Positions 1 through 5,461 of a stretch of DNA of 6,646 bases are shown piece after piece. Position 1 is the stretch's first letter; each line of letters opens with the position of its first letter. The notes beneath the pieces were generated by a model. It was not told the origin of the DNA. It was given only the letters and a program-made list of their open reading frames with translations, and ran no database searches. The DNA is from CALFCX01 sp041650595 (GTDB lineage: Bacteria; Margulisbacteria; WOR-1; JAKLHX01): positions 1 to 6,646 of the forward strand of contig JBAZKW010000034.1 in assembly GCA_041650595.1 (NCBI GenBank). The letters are read 5' to 3'. Position numbers and translations under genes: made by a program.

Positions 1-9
1 CGGGCACAT
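1..9 (-). CDS. Start of a leftward gene, cut by the window edge
   Basis: Reading the minus strand, an ATG at 9-7 is followed by TGC and CCG (Met-Cys-Pro) before the window ends. The start is supported by a near-perfect Shine-Dalgarno sequence, AAAGGAGG, at 26-19 with 9 nt of spacing, the best ribosome binding site in the window. Three codons say nothing about function. The gene is divergent from the HEAT-repeat gene, and they share the 10-187 intergenic region. Confidence 0.5.
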
Positions 10-187
10 CGGTTAAAACCTCCTTTAGTTGGGTATATTTCTTACTCGGAATACATTTTAACTGAACCAGGGGGTGTATACCATGTGCCTGATCTTTCCT
101 CCTGAAATGCAAATTGCGTGAAATTTCTGAAAAATATTATCGAGATAGAGTTGATAGAAAAATCGAAACATATGAAAGGACAACAAA
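10..187. other. Divergent intergenic region
   Basis: This 178 bp stretch has no convincing ORF. It carries the leftward Shine-Dalgarno site at 19-26, a rightward one (AAAGGA, 175-180, 7 nt before the ATG at 188) and the bipartite motif at 119-143 listed separately. A 7 bp inverted match (GGCACAT at 3-9, ATGTGCC at 83-89) is short enough to be chance. I found no good sigma-70 -35/-10 pair for either gene. Confidence 0.55.
119..143 (+). promoter_or_regulatory. Bipartite upstream motif, copy 1 (candidate promoter)
   Basis: TGAAATTTC at 119-127 is followed by TCGA at 140-143, ending 44 bp before the HEAT-gene ATG. The same two blocks with exactly the same spacing occur at 5462-5486 upstream of the unknown 319-residue gene; 17 of 25 positions are identical without gaps. 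The layout loosely resembles the sigma-28 (FliA/SigD) class (TAAAGTTT, about 11 bp, GCCGATAA), but the spacing is one base longer and the -10 match is partial. Shared function is an inference from two copies. Confidence 0.3.
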
Positions 188-1585
188 ATGTTTTATATTA
201 GTATCGCAGGTTTAACAAACCCTATAACAAGAAAAGAGTCGAATGCACAAACAATCACTCTCAACAGTGAATTGGCGGCCAGAAAGACGGCGGCTGAAGA
301 TGCTAATCTTAGTTCTAGAACATCCTCAACAGTATCTCCTGCCCCCAGCCTGATAATAACGGCACAGACTTCGAACGCTGATGAAGATGGGCAGAAACGA
401 AGGGAAAAGTCCTTGCGAGATCCTCAGGAAACTTCTAAAGATCTGGTGGAAAGGGTTAAAAGAATGAATCAGGAAGGCAAGGGGTTTTCAGACAACCTGA
501 GAGTGCTGAGGGACAAAGAAAAACAAGATTTTGATCAGGTAAAAGATTTTGTAAGAAGCCTCCGAATAACAACTGATGAGGTTAATGCGGCGCGGACTCA
601 GGATGAAAAGATTGACGCATTGATAAAACAAATAGGGAACAGTTATTCCGGGCTAGAATCAGAAAGCGCTGCAGATATGTTGGTCGAAATCGGAAAGCCG
701 GCAGTTAATCCTCTGATCAATGTGCTGACAAGCAAAGATAATCCCGGAAGTTCTTATGCTGCAAAAGCTTTGGGTGAAATCGGCGATGATAGTGCTATCG
801 AACCTCTTAAAAACGCGGCTAAAGACACAAGAAATGAAGTCCGCGAAAAGGCTATGTCGGCTCTGGGAAAATTTGCTGGTATTGATAAAGAAATAGTTGT
901 GATAATAATAAAGACCCTTGAAGAAGATAAGGAGAGCTTAGTAAGGCAGGCAGCTATGGAAGCTCTTGTTCATAACATGGCCCTTGTTTCTGATTGCCGG
1001 CCTATAATAAAAGCATTGGACGACACAAATCCAGCGACACGGTTTTATGCGGTTATAGCATTGGGTAATACGGGAGCAAAAGAAGCATTGCCAATATTAA
1101 AAGAGATGCTAAATAGGAATCCTGACAAACAGATACTCTTTCAGTTGAATAAAACGATCGATATGATAGAAAAAGCGCCAAAAACGGACAAAAAAACTAC
1201 TGTGGGCGATACAAACCTTGAACGCCTGGTCAAAGACAGTGATTCCGCTGATGAAGACAAAAGGAGCAATGCGATAAAAACGTTGGGAACAAAAGGGGAA
1301 CCGGCGGTGCCGCAACTGTTAAAACTGTTAAGAAGCCCGGAATGGGATGTCCGCCAGCTGGCCTGTTGTGCTTTGGGCGTCATCCGCTCAAAAGATGCAG
1401 TCAAGCCGTTGATAGAGATACTCAAAAATGACAAAGTATGGACCGTAAAAATGGATGCGGCTTACGCTTTGGGTGAAATTGGAGACAGTGGTGCGCTGGA
1501 AGCTCTTAAATCCGCATCAACTAACGGCCAGATTAAACAAGTAACGTTGGATGCCATTGGAAAGATAAATGCCAAGGTAAAATAG
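188..1585 (+). CDS. HEAT-repeat (PBS-lyase type) protein
   Basis: This 465-residue protein has a C-terminal solenoid of short helical repeats. Residues 1-80 are polar, rich in Ser/Thr/Ala and probably disordered, without a clear signal peptide. Residues 80-150 are charged and helical, perhaps coiled coil. From about 158 come HEAT-like repeats with the typical A..ALGEIGD and A(V/I).PL...L patterns: about 160-200, 190-230, 232-265, 270-310, 360-395, 390-430 and 425-462, with a charged linker near 328-345. The clearest are AAKALGEIGD (191-200) and AAYALGEIGD (424-433). Such repeats mostly bind proteins; I see no bilin-lyase or other catalytic motif, so the phycobilisome-lyase name of the Pfam/SMART family should not be read as function. 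The start is supported by AAAGGA 7 nt upstream. It stands alone, and its stop is 2 bp from that of the convergent helicase. Confidence 0.85.
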   Translation: MFYISIAGLTNPITRKESNAQTITLNSELAARKTAAEDANLSSRTSSTVSPAPSLIITAQTSNADEDGQKRREKSLRDPQETSKDLVERVKRMNQEGKGFSDNLRVLRDKEKQDFDQVKDFVRSLRITTDEVNAARTQDEKIDALIKQIGNSYSGLESESAADMLVEIGKPAVNPLINVLTSKDNPGSSYAAKALGEIGDDSAIEPLKNAAKDTRNEVREKAMSALGKFAGIDKEIVVIIIKTLEEDKESLVRQAAMEALVHNMALVSDCRPIIKALDDTNPATRFYAVIALGNTGAKEALPILKEMLNRNPDKQILFQLNKTIDMIEKAPKTDKKTTVGDTNLERLVKDSDSADEDKRSNAIKTLGTKGEPAVPQLLKLLRSPEWDVRQLACCALGVIRSKDAVKPLIEILKNDKVWTVKMDAAYALGEIGDSGALEALKSASTNGQIKQVTLDAIGKINAKVK

Positions 1586-1587
1586 TT

Positions 1588-2811
1588 CTACCAGCGTGAA
1601 GTTCTTTTTTGGCCTGACGGCCCTCTGCGGAAGCTTCTGTGAGGAGGCCGGCGTCCTCCCGGAGAAAAAGACCTTGAAAATGCAGCAAAAGTCTCGGTCG
1701 GTACGACGGAATGTTTTGACAGTGGAATAGTGGCTCTTATAATACGTTCTATGTTCTTTACGTCTCTTGACTGGTCAGGTGTCGCAAAAGTGATCGCATG
1801 GCCCTCGGCGCCGGCTCTTCCGGTCCTGCCTATCCTGTGGACATAATTTTCGGGATCATCGGGCAGGTCGTAATTGATAACGACCTCAATATTGTTTACA
1901 TCAATACCTCGGGCCGCAATATCTGTCGCGACCAGTATCCTGAACCTGCCGGATTTAAAACCGCTCAATGCTTCTCTTCTCTGCCAGAGGGTTTTGTCTG
2001 AGTGTATTTCCGCCGAGTTGTGTCCTATGTCTTTGAGGAACCGGGCTATCTTTTTGGCGCCTATCTTGGTCCGCATAAAGAGAAGCACCGACCCCTTGTA
2101 CTGTAGCAGCAATTCTTCAAGAAGTTTGGATTTTAACTCTCTTTTTACAATAAACATCTCCTGAGAGACTTTGTCTGCAGCTGTGCCTTGAGGAGCTATC
2201 TCGGTCCTGACGGGCAGCTGCATGTATCTTGATACCATAGAAACAATTGTAGAAGGCATTGTTGCGGAAAAAAGCATCGTCTGCCTTTGTTTGGGTATGT
2301 GTTTAATGATGCGCTCTATCTGCGGAGCAAAACCCATGTCAAGCATACGGTCGGCTTCGTCCAGGACGAGGATTTTTATATCGTCCATACGGATATTTCT
2401 TCGTTCTATATGGTCGTTCAATCTGCCGGGTGTCGCTACTATTATCCTGGCGCCCCCTCTGATCGCAAAAGACTGACCTCCCATATTTTCTCCGCCAACA
2501 AGGACCGCCGTACGGATCCTAAAAGCTGAGGCAAGCTTTACAAGCGCTTCGCTGACCTGTCCCGCCAGTTCCCTGGTCGGCACAAGGATAAGAGCTTTGC
2601 CGGGTTGCTGTGCAAGATGCTGGATCATGGGAATGCCGAATGCCAGGGTCTTGCCTGTACCGGTCTGAGCTATTCCGATTATGTCTTTGCCATCGATCGC
2701 TATTGGTATGGCTTTCTGCTGTATCGGCGTGGGTTTGGTGAACTTAAGTCTGCCCAGCACCTCAAGTATACCCGGAACAATACCCAGCCCAAAAAATGTT
2801 TCGTTTGTCAA
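1588..2811 (-). CDS. DEAD-box ATP-dependent RNA helicase, RhlE-like
   Basis: This is a 407-residue cytoplasmic RNA helicase that remodels RNA duplexes and RNA-protein complexes using ATP. The motifs run in order: Q motif (F7 and PTPIQQ, 27-32), Walker A AQTGTGKT (48-55), PTRELA (78-83), GG (106-107), TPGR (127-130), DEAD (151-154), SAT (182-184), ATDIAARGID (295-304) and HRIGRTGR (325-332). Both RecA-like domains are complete. The family's usual HG after motif IV reads HS here (270-271). The tail from about 375 is basic, rich in Arg/Gly/Pro/Ser, and likely binds RNA or ribosomes; closeness to RhlE is judged from overall resemblance. The start codon is TTG (2811-2809), supported by AGAGG 6 nt upstream, and no ATG fits better because the Q motif begins at residue 7. 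The gene converges on the HEAT gene with a 2 bp gap and no terminator in it. Confidence 0.95.
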   Translation of the reverse strand: MTNETFFGLGIVPGILEVLGRLKFTKPTPIQQKAIPIAIDGKDIIGIAQTGTGKTLAFGIPMIQHLAQQPGKALILVPTRELAGQVSEALVKLASAFRIRTAVLVGGENMGGQSFAIRGGARIIVATPGRLNDHIERRNIRMDDIKILVLDEADRMLDMGFAPQIERIIKHIPKQRQTMLFSATMPSTIVSMVSRYMQLPVRTEIAPQGTAADKVSQEMFIVKRELKSKLLEELLLQYKGSVLLFMRTKIGAKKIARFLKDIGHNSAEIHSDKTLWQRREALSGFKSGRFRILVATDIAARGIDVNNIEVVINYDLPDDPENYVHRIGRTGRAGAEGHAITFATPDQSRDVKNIERIIRATIPLSKHSVVPTETFAAFSRSFSPGGRRPPHRSFRRGPSGQKRTSRW

Positions 2812-2817
2812 TTTATA

Positions 2818-2825
2818 CCTCTTTC
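2818..2825 (-). promoter_or_regulatory. Ribosome binding site deciding the TTG start of the helicase
   Basis: The minus strand reads GAAAGAGG, then TATAAA and TTG. The purine-rich core ends 6 nt before the TTG, which fixes this rare start codon. The upstream extended -10-like TGCTATTCT (2838-2830) would place transcription start close to this site and give a very short leader; that promoter reading is weak because no -35 is visible. Confidence 0.6.
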
Positions 2826-2846
2826 TTTAAGAATAGCACAGAAACA

Positions 2847-3113
2847 CGGTATCTGGGCGCGTATGCCTCTACAAAATATGCCTTGAATGCCATTTCCCTC
2901 ACCGCAAGACAAGAACTTGAAAAAGATCATATTGTTGTAAGCGTATTTCATCCTAAGATGACATCCACTAACTTCGGCAAGAACTCAGCCTGGGAACCTA
3001 CAAACCCCGAAGATAGGCCAGCCAGCCCTGACATACAAATTGATACGGCCGAGGATGTCGCAAAAAAGATCGTTGAACAGATCCGGTCAGGAGCACCTGA
3101 AGCGAGAATGTAG
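2847..3113 (+). pseudogene. 3' remnant of a short-chain dehydrogenase/reductase (SDR)
   Basis: The translated segment of about 88 residues matches the C-terminal half of a classical SDR. It contains the catalytic YxxxK as YASTK (Tyr at 2862-2864, Lys at 2874-2876), the following helix with ALNAISLTARQELEK, the VSVFHPKMTST strand-loop that equals the family's V..v.PG.v.T segment, and a C-terminal helix (EDVAKKIVEQI). The Rossmann TGxxxGIG nucleotide-binding half, NNAG and the catalytic Ser are all absent, so it cannot be an active enzyme. The frame stays open back to an ATG at 2796, but that part is antisense to the helicase start and not SDR-like. The 3' end and stop look natural. The break lies within about 35 bp of the helicase start codon, which suggests that a rearrangement placed the helicase there and removed the front of the gene. 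Confidence 0.75.
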
Positions 3114-3117
3114 ATAA

Positions 3118-3312
3118 CTAAAGAGAAAACATATCCGTCAACGATATGTGAAAAAAGCTGAGAACTATGTTTTGCAGGCCGTATGCCAGAAAAGTCCAGC
3201 CTATCATAGAAAGCATCCATGATTTGTGATATTCGTTCCGGCTTTCTTTTATTAGCCAGATACCTACAGCGATAAGCAGGCCGTTTTCAAAAAAACTTTT
3301 AATAGTATCCAT
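3118..3312 (-). CDS. Small hypothetical membrane protein (64 residues)
   Basis: The predicted protein has two hydrophobic stretches, about residues 10-21 (GLLIAVGIWLI) and 33-54 (MLSMIGWTFLAYGLQNIVLS), joined by a charged segment with Lys, Glu and Arg. That suggests a two-pass inner-membrane protein. I do not recognise the family. The ATG at 3312 was chosen because a minus-strand TATAAT lies at 3334-3329; the Shine-Dalgarno is weak (AGG 13 nt upstream). The frame stays open further back to an ATG at 3387 (89 residues) or a TTG at 3426 (102 residues), but those would run across the promoter and overlap or abut the thiE start. Its stop is 4 bp from the end of the SDR remnant. Confidence 0.5.
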   Translation of the reverse strand: MDTIKSFFENGLLIAVGIWLIKESRNEYHKSWMLSMIGWTFLAYGLQNIVLSFFHISLTDMFSL

Positions 3313-3328
3313 ATTTAGCTGTTGACCT

Positions 3329-3334
3329 ATTATA
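3329..3334 (-). promoter_or_regulatory. -10 box (TATAAT) for the small membrane protein
   Basis: The minus strand reads a perfect TATAAT here, 16 nt before the chosen ATG at 3312, which predicts a leader of only about 10 nt. No recognisable -35 stands 16-18 bp upstream. Together with the plus-strand box at 3417-3422, it makes the 3313-3428 interval a divergent promoter region. Confidence 0.4.
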
Positions 3335-3413
3335 CACCACAGCGGTATCGCATTCCTCACGACAACAGGTTCCTTCACCGGTTCCATCTGGCCGAAGACG
3401 ATAAATAACGAAG

Positions 3414-3422
3414 TGCTATAAT
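3414..3422 (+). promoter_or_regulatory. Extended -10 promoter of thiD2-thiE; probable leaderless start
   Basis: TGCTATAAT is a perfect extended -10 (TGnTATAAT), which can work without a -35; none is visible. The thiE ATG begins at 3429, 7 nt after the box, just where transcription would be expected to begin. There is no Shine-Dalgarno sequence before the ATG. Together this predicts a leaderless or nearly leaderless mRNA and leaves no room for a TPP riboswitch. A GACGATAA stretch at 3397-3404 resembles a sigma-28 -10 but lacks a matching -35. Confidence 0.5.
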
Positions 3423-3428
3423 TCAACT

Positions 3429-4490
3429 ATGAACCCAAAGGTCCTTCGCATAATCGATGCCAACACGAACCGCCTCATGGAAGGTCTTCGTGTTATAGAA
3501 GAAGTCGCAAGATTCGTGCTGGACGACAAAAAACTCACCGAAAAGATCAAATCATTGCGCGGCCGTGTCAAAGAAGGCATCAAGTTGATAGGTAAGGGTG
3601 ATGATTTGCTCGGCAAAAGAGATTCGGTATCAGATGTCGGGAAAAACATGTATCCCGTGTCCGAATCCGAACGGCCGGATATTTCATCGATCATCACCTC
3701 CAATATTAAGCGTGCCGAAGAGGCCGCCCGTGTGCTCGAAGAGTTCGGGAAATTGGCAAACAAAGAGGCCGGGAGAATATTCAAATTAATCCGGTTTGAA
3801 TTATATGACATTGAAAAACAATTAATCCACAGATGCGGATTGCAATCCGCATCTATCTCAGACAAATTAAATTTTGACCTTTATGTTGTAACGGACCCGG
3901 ATGTTTTAGGAAAAAGGTCCCCGGTGGAGGCCGTAAAACAGGTTATCAAGGGTGGATGCAAGATGCTCCAATTGAGAGATAAAAAGGCACCGATAGGCCA
4001 GTACTATAAATGGGCGGAACAAATCGCTCCTATATGCAAAAAAGCGGGTGTGGCATTTATTGTGAATGATTATCTTGATGTCTGTATGGCCGTTGACGCA
4101 GACGGGATACATCTAGGCCAGGACGATATCCCTGTCGCCATAGCCAGAAAGCTTTTGGGAAACGGCAAGCTTATTGGTATTTCAACCCACAGTTTTGACC
4201 AGGCAATAAAAGGGGTGCGTTCAGGTGCCGATTACATCAGTGTCGGCCCGATATTTCCTACGGCCAGCAAGCCCAACACAAAACCTCTTGGCCTGGACAT
4301 TTTAAAAAAAATATCAACGGCAATTCATAAATCATCTCATCCGATCCCTTTCGTGGCTATCGGCGGGATAAACGAAAGCAATATCAAGGACGTGATAAAA
4401 TTATCACCCCGCGTTGCCGTGATCCGCGCGGCAATAGGGGAGAGGGATATAGCGGGGGCGGTGCGGAAATTGATACGAAGAATGAAATAA
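3429..4490 (+). CDS. thiE: ThiD2-ThiE fusion: HMP-phosphate kinase / thiamine-phosphate synthase
   Basis: This is a cytoplasmic fusion of two thiamine enzymes, 353 residues long. Residues 1-130 are a ThiD2 domain, a family known to phosphorylate HMP-phosphate to the pyrophosphate: RIIDANTNR (7-15), EGLRVIEEVARFVLDD (18-33), DVG (69-71) and the helix RAEEAARVLEEFGKL (95-109). Residues 148-353 are a TIM-barrel ThiE domain, which joins HMP-PP with thiazole phosphate and releases pyrophosphate: QLRDK (181-185), VNDY (212-215), DGIHLGQDD (225-233), GISTHS (250-255), VGPIFPTASKP (272-282) and VAIGGI (309-314). The order matches the cyanobacterial-type ThiE architecture. The first ATG is kept because the next in-frame Met (17) would remove the ThiD2 signature. 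The linker at residues 135-142 is encoded by a perfect 24 bp palindrome. thiG follows after 68 bp, probably in one unit. Confidence 0.95.
   Translation: MNPKVLRIIDANTNRLMEGLRVIEEVARFVLDDKKLTEKIKSLRGRVKEGIKLIGKGDDLLGKRDSVSDVGKNMYPVSESERPDISSIITSNIKRAEEAARVLEEFGKLANKEAGRIFKLIRFELYDIEKQLIHRCGLQSASISDKLNFDLYVVTDPDVLGKRSPVEAVKQVIKGGCKMLQLRDKKAPIGQYYKWAEQIAPICKKAGVAFIVNDYLDVCMAVDADGIHLGQDDIPVAIARKLLGNGKLIGISTHSFDQAIKGVRSGADYISVGPIFPTASKPNTKPLGLDILKKISTAIHKSSHPIPFVAIGGINESNIKDVIKLSPRVAVIRAAIGERDIAGAVRKLIRRMK
3831..3854. repeat. Perfect 24 bp palindrome in the ThiD2/ThiE linker
   Basis: The left arm AGATGCGGATTG is followed directly by its exact reverse complement, with no loop. It covers exactly codons 135-142 (R-C-G-L-Q-S-A-S), in frame, between the last ThiD2 helix and the first ThiE strand. 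A perfect palindrome of this arm length is expected about 0.0004 times in a random window this size. It may be an inserted mobile palindromic element tolerated in a flexible linker. Confidence 0.85.
4392..4407. repeat. Short inverted repeat near the end of thiE
   Basis: GTGATAA and TTATCAC flank two A residues, giving a 7 bp arm within codons for DVIKLS (residues 321-326). The encoded peptide is ordinary for the helix after the VAIGGI strand of ThiE. It is much shorter than the three perfect palindromes in this unit and may be chance. Confidence 0.4.
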
Positions 4491-4522
4491 TTGTAGGGGC
4501 AATTCATGAATTGCCCCTACAA
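4491..4522. repeat. Perfect 32 bp palindrome between thiE and thiG
   Basis: The left arm TTGTAGGGGCAATTCA is followed immediately by its exact reverse complement, with no loop. It begins at the first base after the thiE stop. It has no T-run on the plus strand, so it is a poor terminator for thiE. The outer GTAGGGG resembles the GTAG head of REP elements mobilised by RAYT (TnpA-REP) transposases, which is an analogy only. From memory, GTAGGGGC-type palindromes recur between genes in diverse bacteria. It could also act as a processing or mRNA-stability element. Confidence 0.9.
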
Positions 4523-4531
4523 AATCTACGG

Positions 4532-4552
4532 TATAATCATGATTGAAAGGTG
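4532..4552 (+). promoter_or_regulatory. Possible internal -10 box and ribosome binding site of thiG
   Basis: TATAAT lies at 4532-4537. The only -35 candidate is TTGCCC at 4511-4516, inside the palindrome, with a short 15 bp spacer. GAAAGGTG at 4545-4552 is a good Shine-Dalgarno sequence before the ATG at 4559. The ribosome binding site is convincing, while the promoter is tentative; thiG may simply be co-transcribed with thiE. Confidence 0.4.
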
Positions 4553-4558
4553 TAACAA

Positions 4559-5350
4559 ATGTCAGATAAATTAATCATTGCAGGCCGCAAATTTAGGTCA
4601 CGCCTCATGCTAGGCACGGGCAAATATAAAACCTTTGAGATAATGAAAGAAGCACTGGACGCTTCCGGTTGTGAGATAGTGACCGTTGCCGTGCGCAGGG
4701 TCAATTTGAACGTGGCGGATGTAAGTGCCGGTCGCGACCGGCACCTACTGGATTACATTGATAGAAATAAATATTTTATACTGCCGAATACCGCCGGTTG
4801 TTACACCGTTGACGAAGCCGTGCGTGCTGCGCGCCTGGCCAAAGCCGCGGGCCTAACAAATTGGGTCAAGCTTGAGGTCATAGCAGACCCGAAATATCTT
4901 GTTCCGGATCCGATAGCCACGATAGAAGCGGCGAAAATACTTATTGAAGAAGGTTTCATAGTCCTGCCTTATACGACCGATGATTTTACGGTCGCAAAAA
5001 AACTCCAAGAAATAGGCTGTGCCACGGTCATGCCGGGCGGATCGTTCATAGGTTCAGGACAGGGCGTGCAAAATTTTGAAAAGATAAAAGTTCTCCGGCA
5101 GTTCATCAGCGTTCCTGTCGTGGTGGATTCCGGCATCGGTTGCGCGTCGGATGCGGCGCTTGCGATGGAGACCGGCGCGGATGCCTGTCTCATGAACACT
5201 TCAGTCGCTGAAGCCGAGAATCCTTCTCTCATGGCCGAAGCGATGAAGCTTGCCGTCGAGGCCGGACGAAAAAGTTTCCTGTCAGGAAGAATGCCGCGCA
5301 AGCCCTTTGCCAGCGCGAGTTCGCCGGTGCAGGGGATAAGTAAGAAGTAA
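4559..5350 (+). CDS. thiG: Thiazole synthase ThiG
   Basis: ThiG builds the thiazole phosphate of thiamine in the cytoplasm from deoxyxylulose 5-phosphate, dehydroglycine and sulphur carried by ThiS thiocarboxylate. The protein has 263 residues, the family's usual length. Visible motifs are LMLGTGKY (16-23), VAVRRVN (43-49), LPNTAGCYT (75-83), WVKLEV (102-107) with the Schiff-base Lys104, PDP (116-118), VLPYTTDD (135-142), IGSGQG (164-169), VVVDSGIGCASDAA (187-200), GADACLMNT (206-214) and ASSP (253-256). The usual MPLG(A/S)PIGSG loop reads MPGGSFIGSG (158-167), with Leu and Pro replaced, an oddity in a phosphate-binding segment. The loop before LLDYID seems longer than usual and is encoded by a 20 bp palindrome. 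thiS, normally close by, is not seen. The start has GAAAGGTG upstream. Confidence 0.96.
   Translation: MSDKLIIAGRKFRSRLMLGTGKYKTFEIMKEALDASGCEIVTVAVRRVNLNVADVSAGRDRHLLDYIDRNKYFILPNTAGCYTVDEAVRAARLAKAAGLTNWVKLEVIADPKYLVPDPIATIEAAKILIEEGFIVLPYTTDDFTVAKKLQEIGCATVMPGGSFIGSGQGVQNFEKIKVLRQFISVPVVVDSGIGCASDAALAMETGADACLMNTSVAEAENPSLMAEAMKLAVEAGRKSFLSGRMPRKPFASASSPVQGISKK
4725..4744. repeat. Perfect 20 bp palindrome inside thiG
   Basis: The left arm GTGCCGGTCG is followed at once by its exact reverse complement. It encodes residues 56-62 (S-A-G-R-D-R-H), a polar stretch between VRRVNL and LLDYID. Compared with remembered ThiG sequences this loop is about five residues longer, which would fit an in-frame insertion, but I could not align it. 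About 0.006 such palindromes are expected by chance in the window. Confidence 0.75.
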
Positions 5351-5381
5351 AAAGTAAGAAGCTAAAAGTTAAAAAGCAGAA
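5338..5381. repeat. A-rich tandem repeat at the end of thiG
   Basis: About three copies of a 14-15 base unit run head to tail: AAGTAAGAAGTAAA (5338-5351), AAGTAAGAAGCTAAA (5352-5366) and a degraded AGTTAAAAAGCAGAA (5367-5381). The first copy contains the last three sense codons and the stop of thiG (S-K-K-stop). The array was probably made by replication slippage. Confidence 0.6.
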
Positions 5382-5407
5382 GGGATAATCAATTCCCTGT
5401 TTTTTTT
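5381..5407 (+). terminator. Intrinsic terminator after thiG
   Basis: AGGGA (5381-5385) and TCCCT (5394-5398) form a 5 bp stem with an 8 nt loop. One G and then eight T residues follow (5400-5407). The stem is short but the T-run is strong, and it lies 31 bp after the thiG stop, so it plausibly ends the thiamine unit. Confidence 0.6.
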
Positions 5408-5430
5408 CTTATTCTGATTTGATCTCGTGA

Positions 5431-5442
5431 TGACAGTTGTCA
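5431..5442. promoter_or_regulatory. Small inverted repeat TGACA-GT-TGTCA
   Basis: A 5 bp inverted repeat with a 2 bp centre lies between the thiG terminator and the unknown gene, about 100 bp before its ATG. It has the size and symmetry of a dimeric-repressor operator, but one copy of this length can arise by chance and no regulator is adjacent. Confidence 0.2.
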
Positions 5443-5461
5443 AGCATTATCTTAATAAAAC

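Noticed and set aside
83..121. Short plus-strand frame starting ATGTGCCTG
   Set aside because: It has only 12 codons and no good Shine-Dalgarno sequence.
312..321. GTTCTAGAAC palindrome in the HEAT gene
   Set aside because: Ten bases of symmetry are expected several times by chance in a window this size.
1141..1434. Minus-strand open frames inside the HEAT gene
   Set aside because: They are shadows of a well-supported gene; their peptides show no domain and have no ribosome binding site.
2161..2170. CTGAGAG, like the core of a TPP riboswitch
   Set aside because: It lies inside the helicase gene, away from thiamine genes, and the partner conserved block is missing.
2948..3220. 90-codon minus-strand frame opposite the SDR remnant
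   Set aside because: The plus strand reads clear SDR motifs, and this frame also overlaps the small membrane-protein gene.
3397..3404. GACGATAA as a sigma-28 -10 box for thiE
   Set aside because: No TAAA-type -35 stands at the right distance, and the extended -10 at 3414-3422 is a better explanation.
4491..4522. The 32 bp palindrome as the thiE terminator
   Set aside because: No T-run follows on the plus strand, and thiG immediately downstream is in the same pathway.
5338..5381. CRISPR-like array after thiG
   Set aside because: The units are contiguous, 14-15 bases and A-rich, with no spacers.
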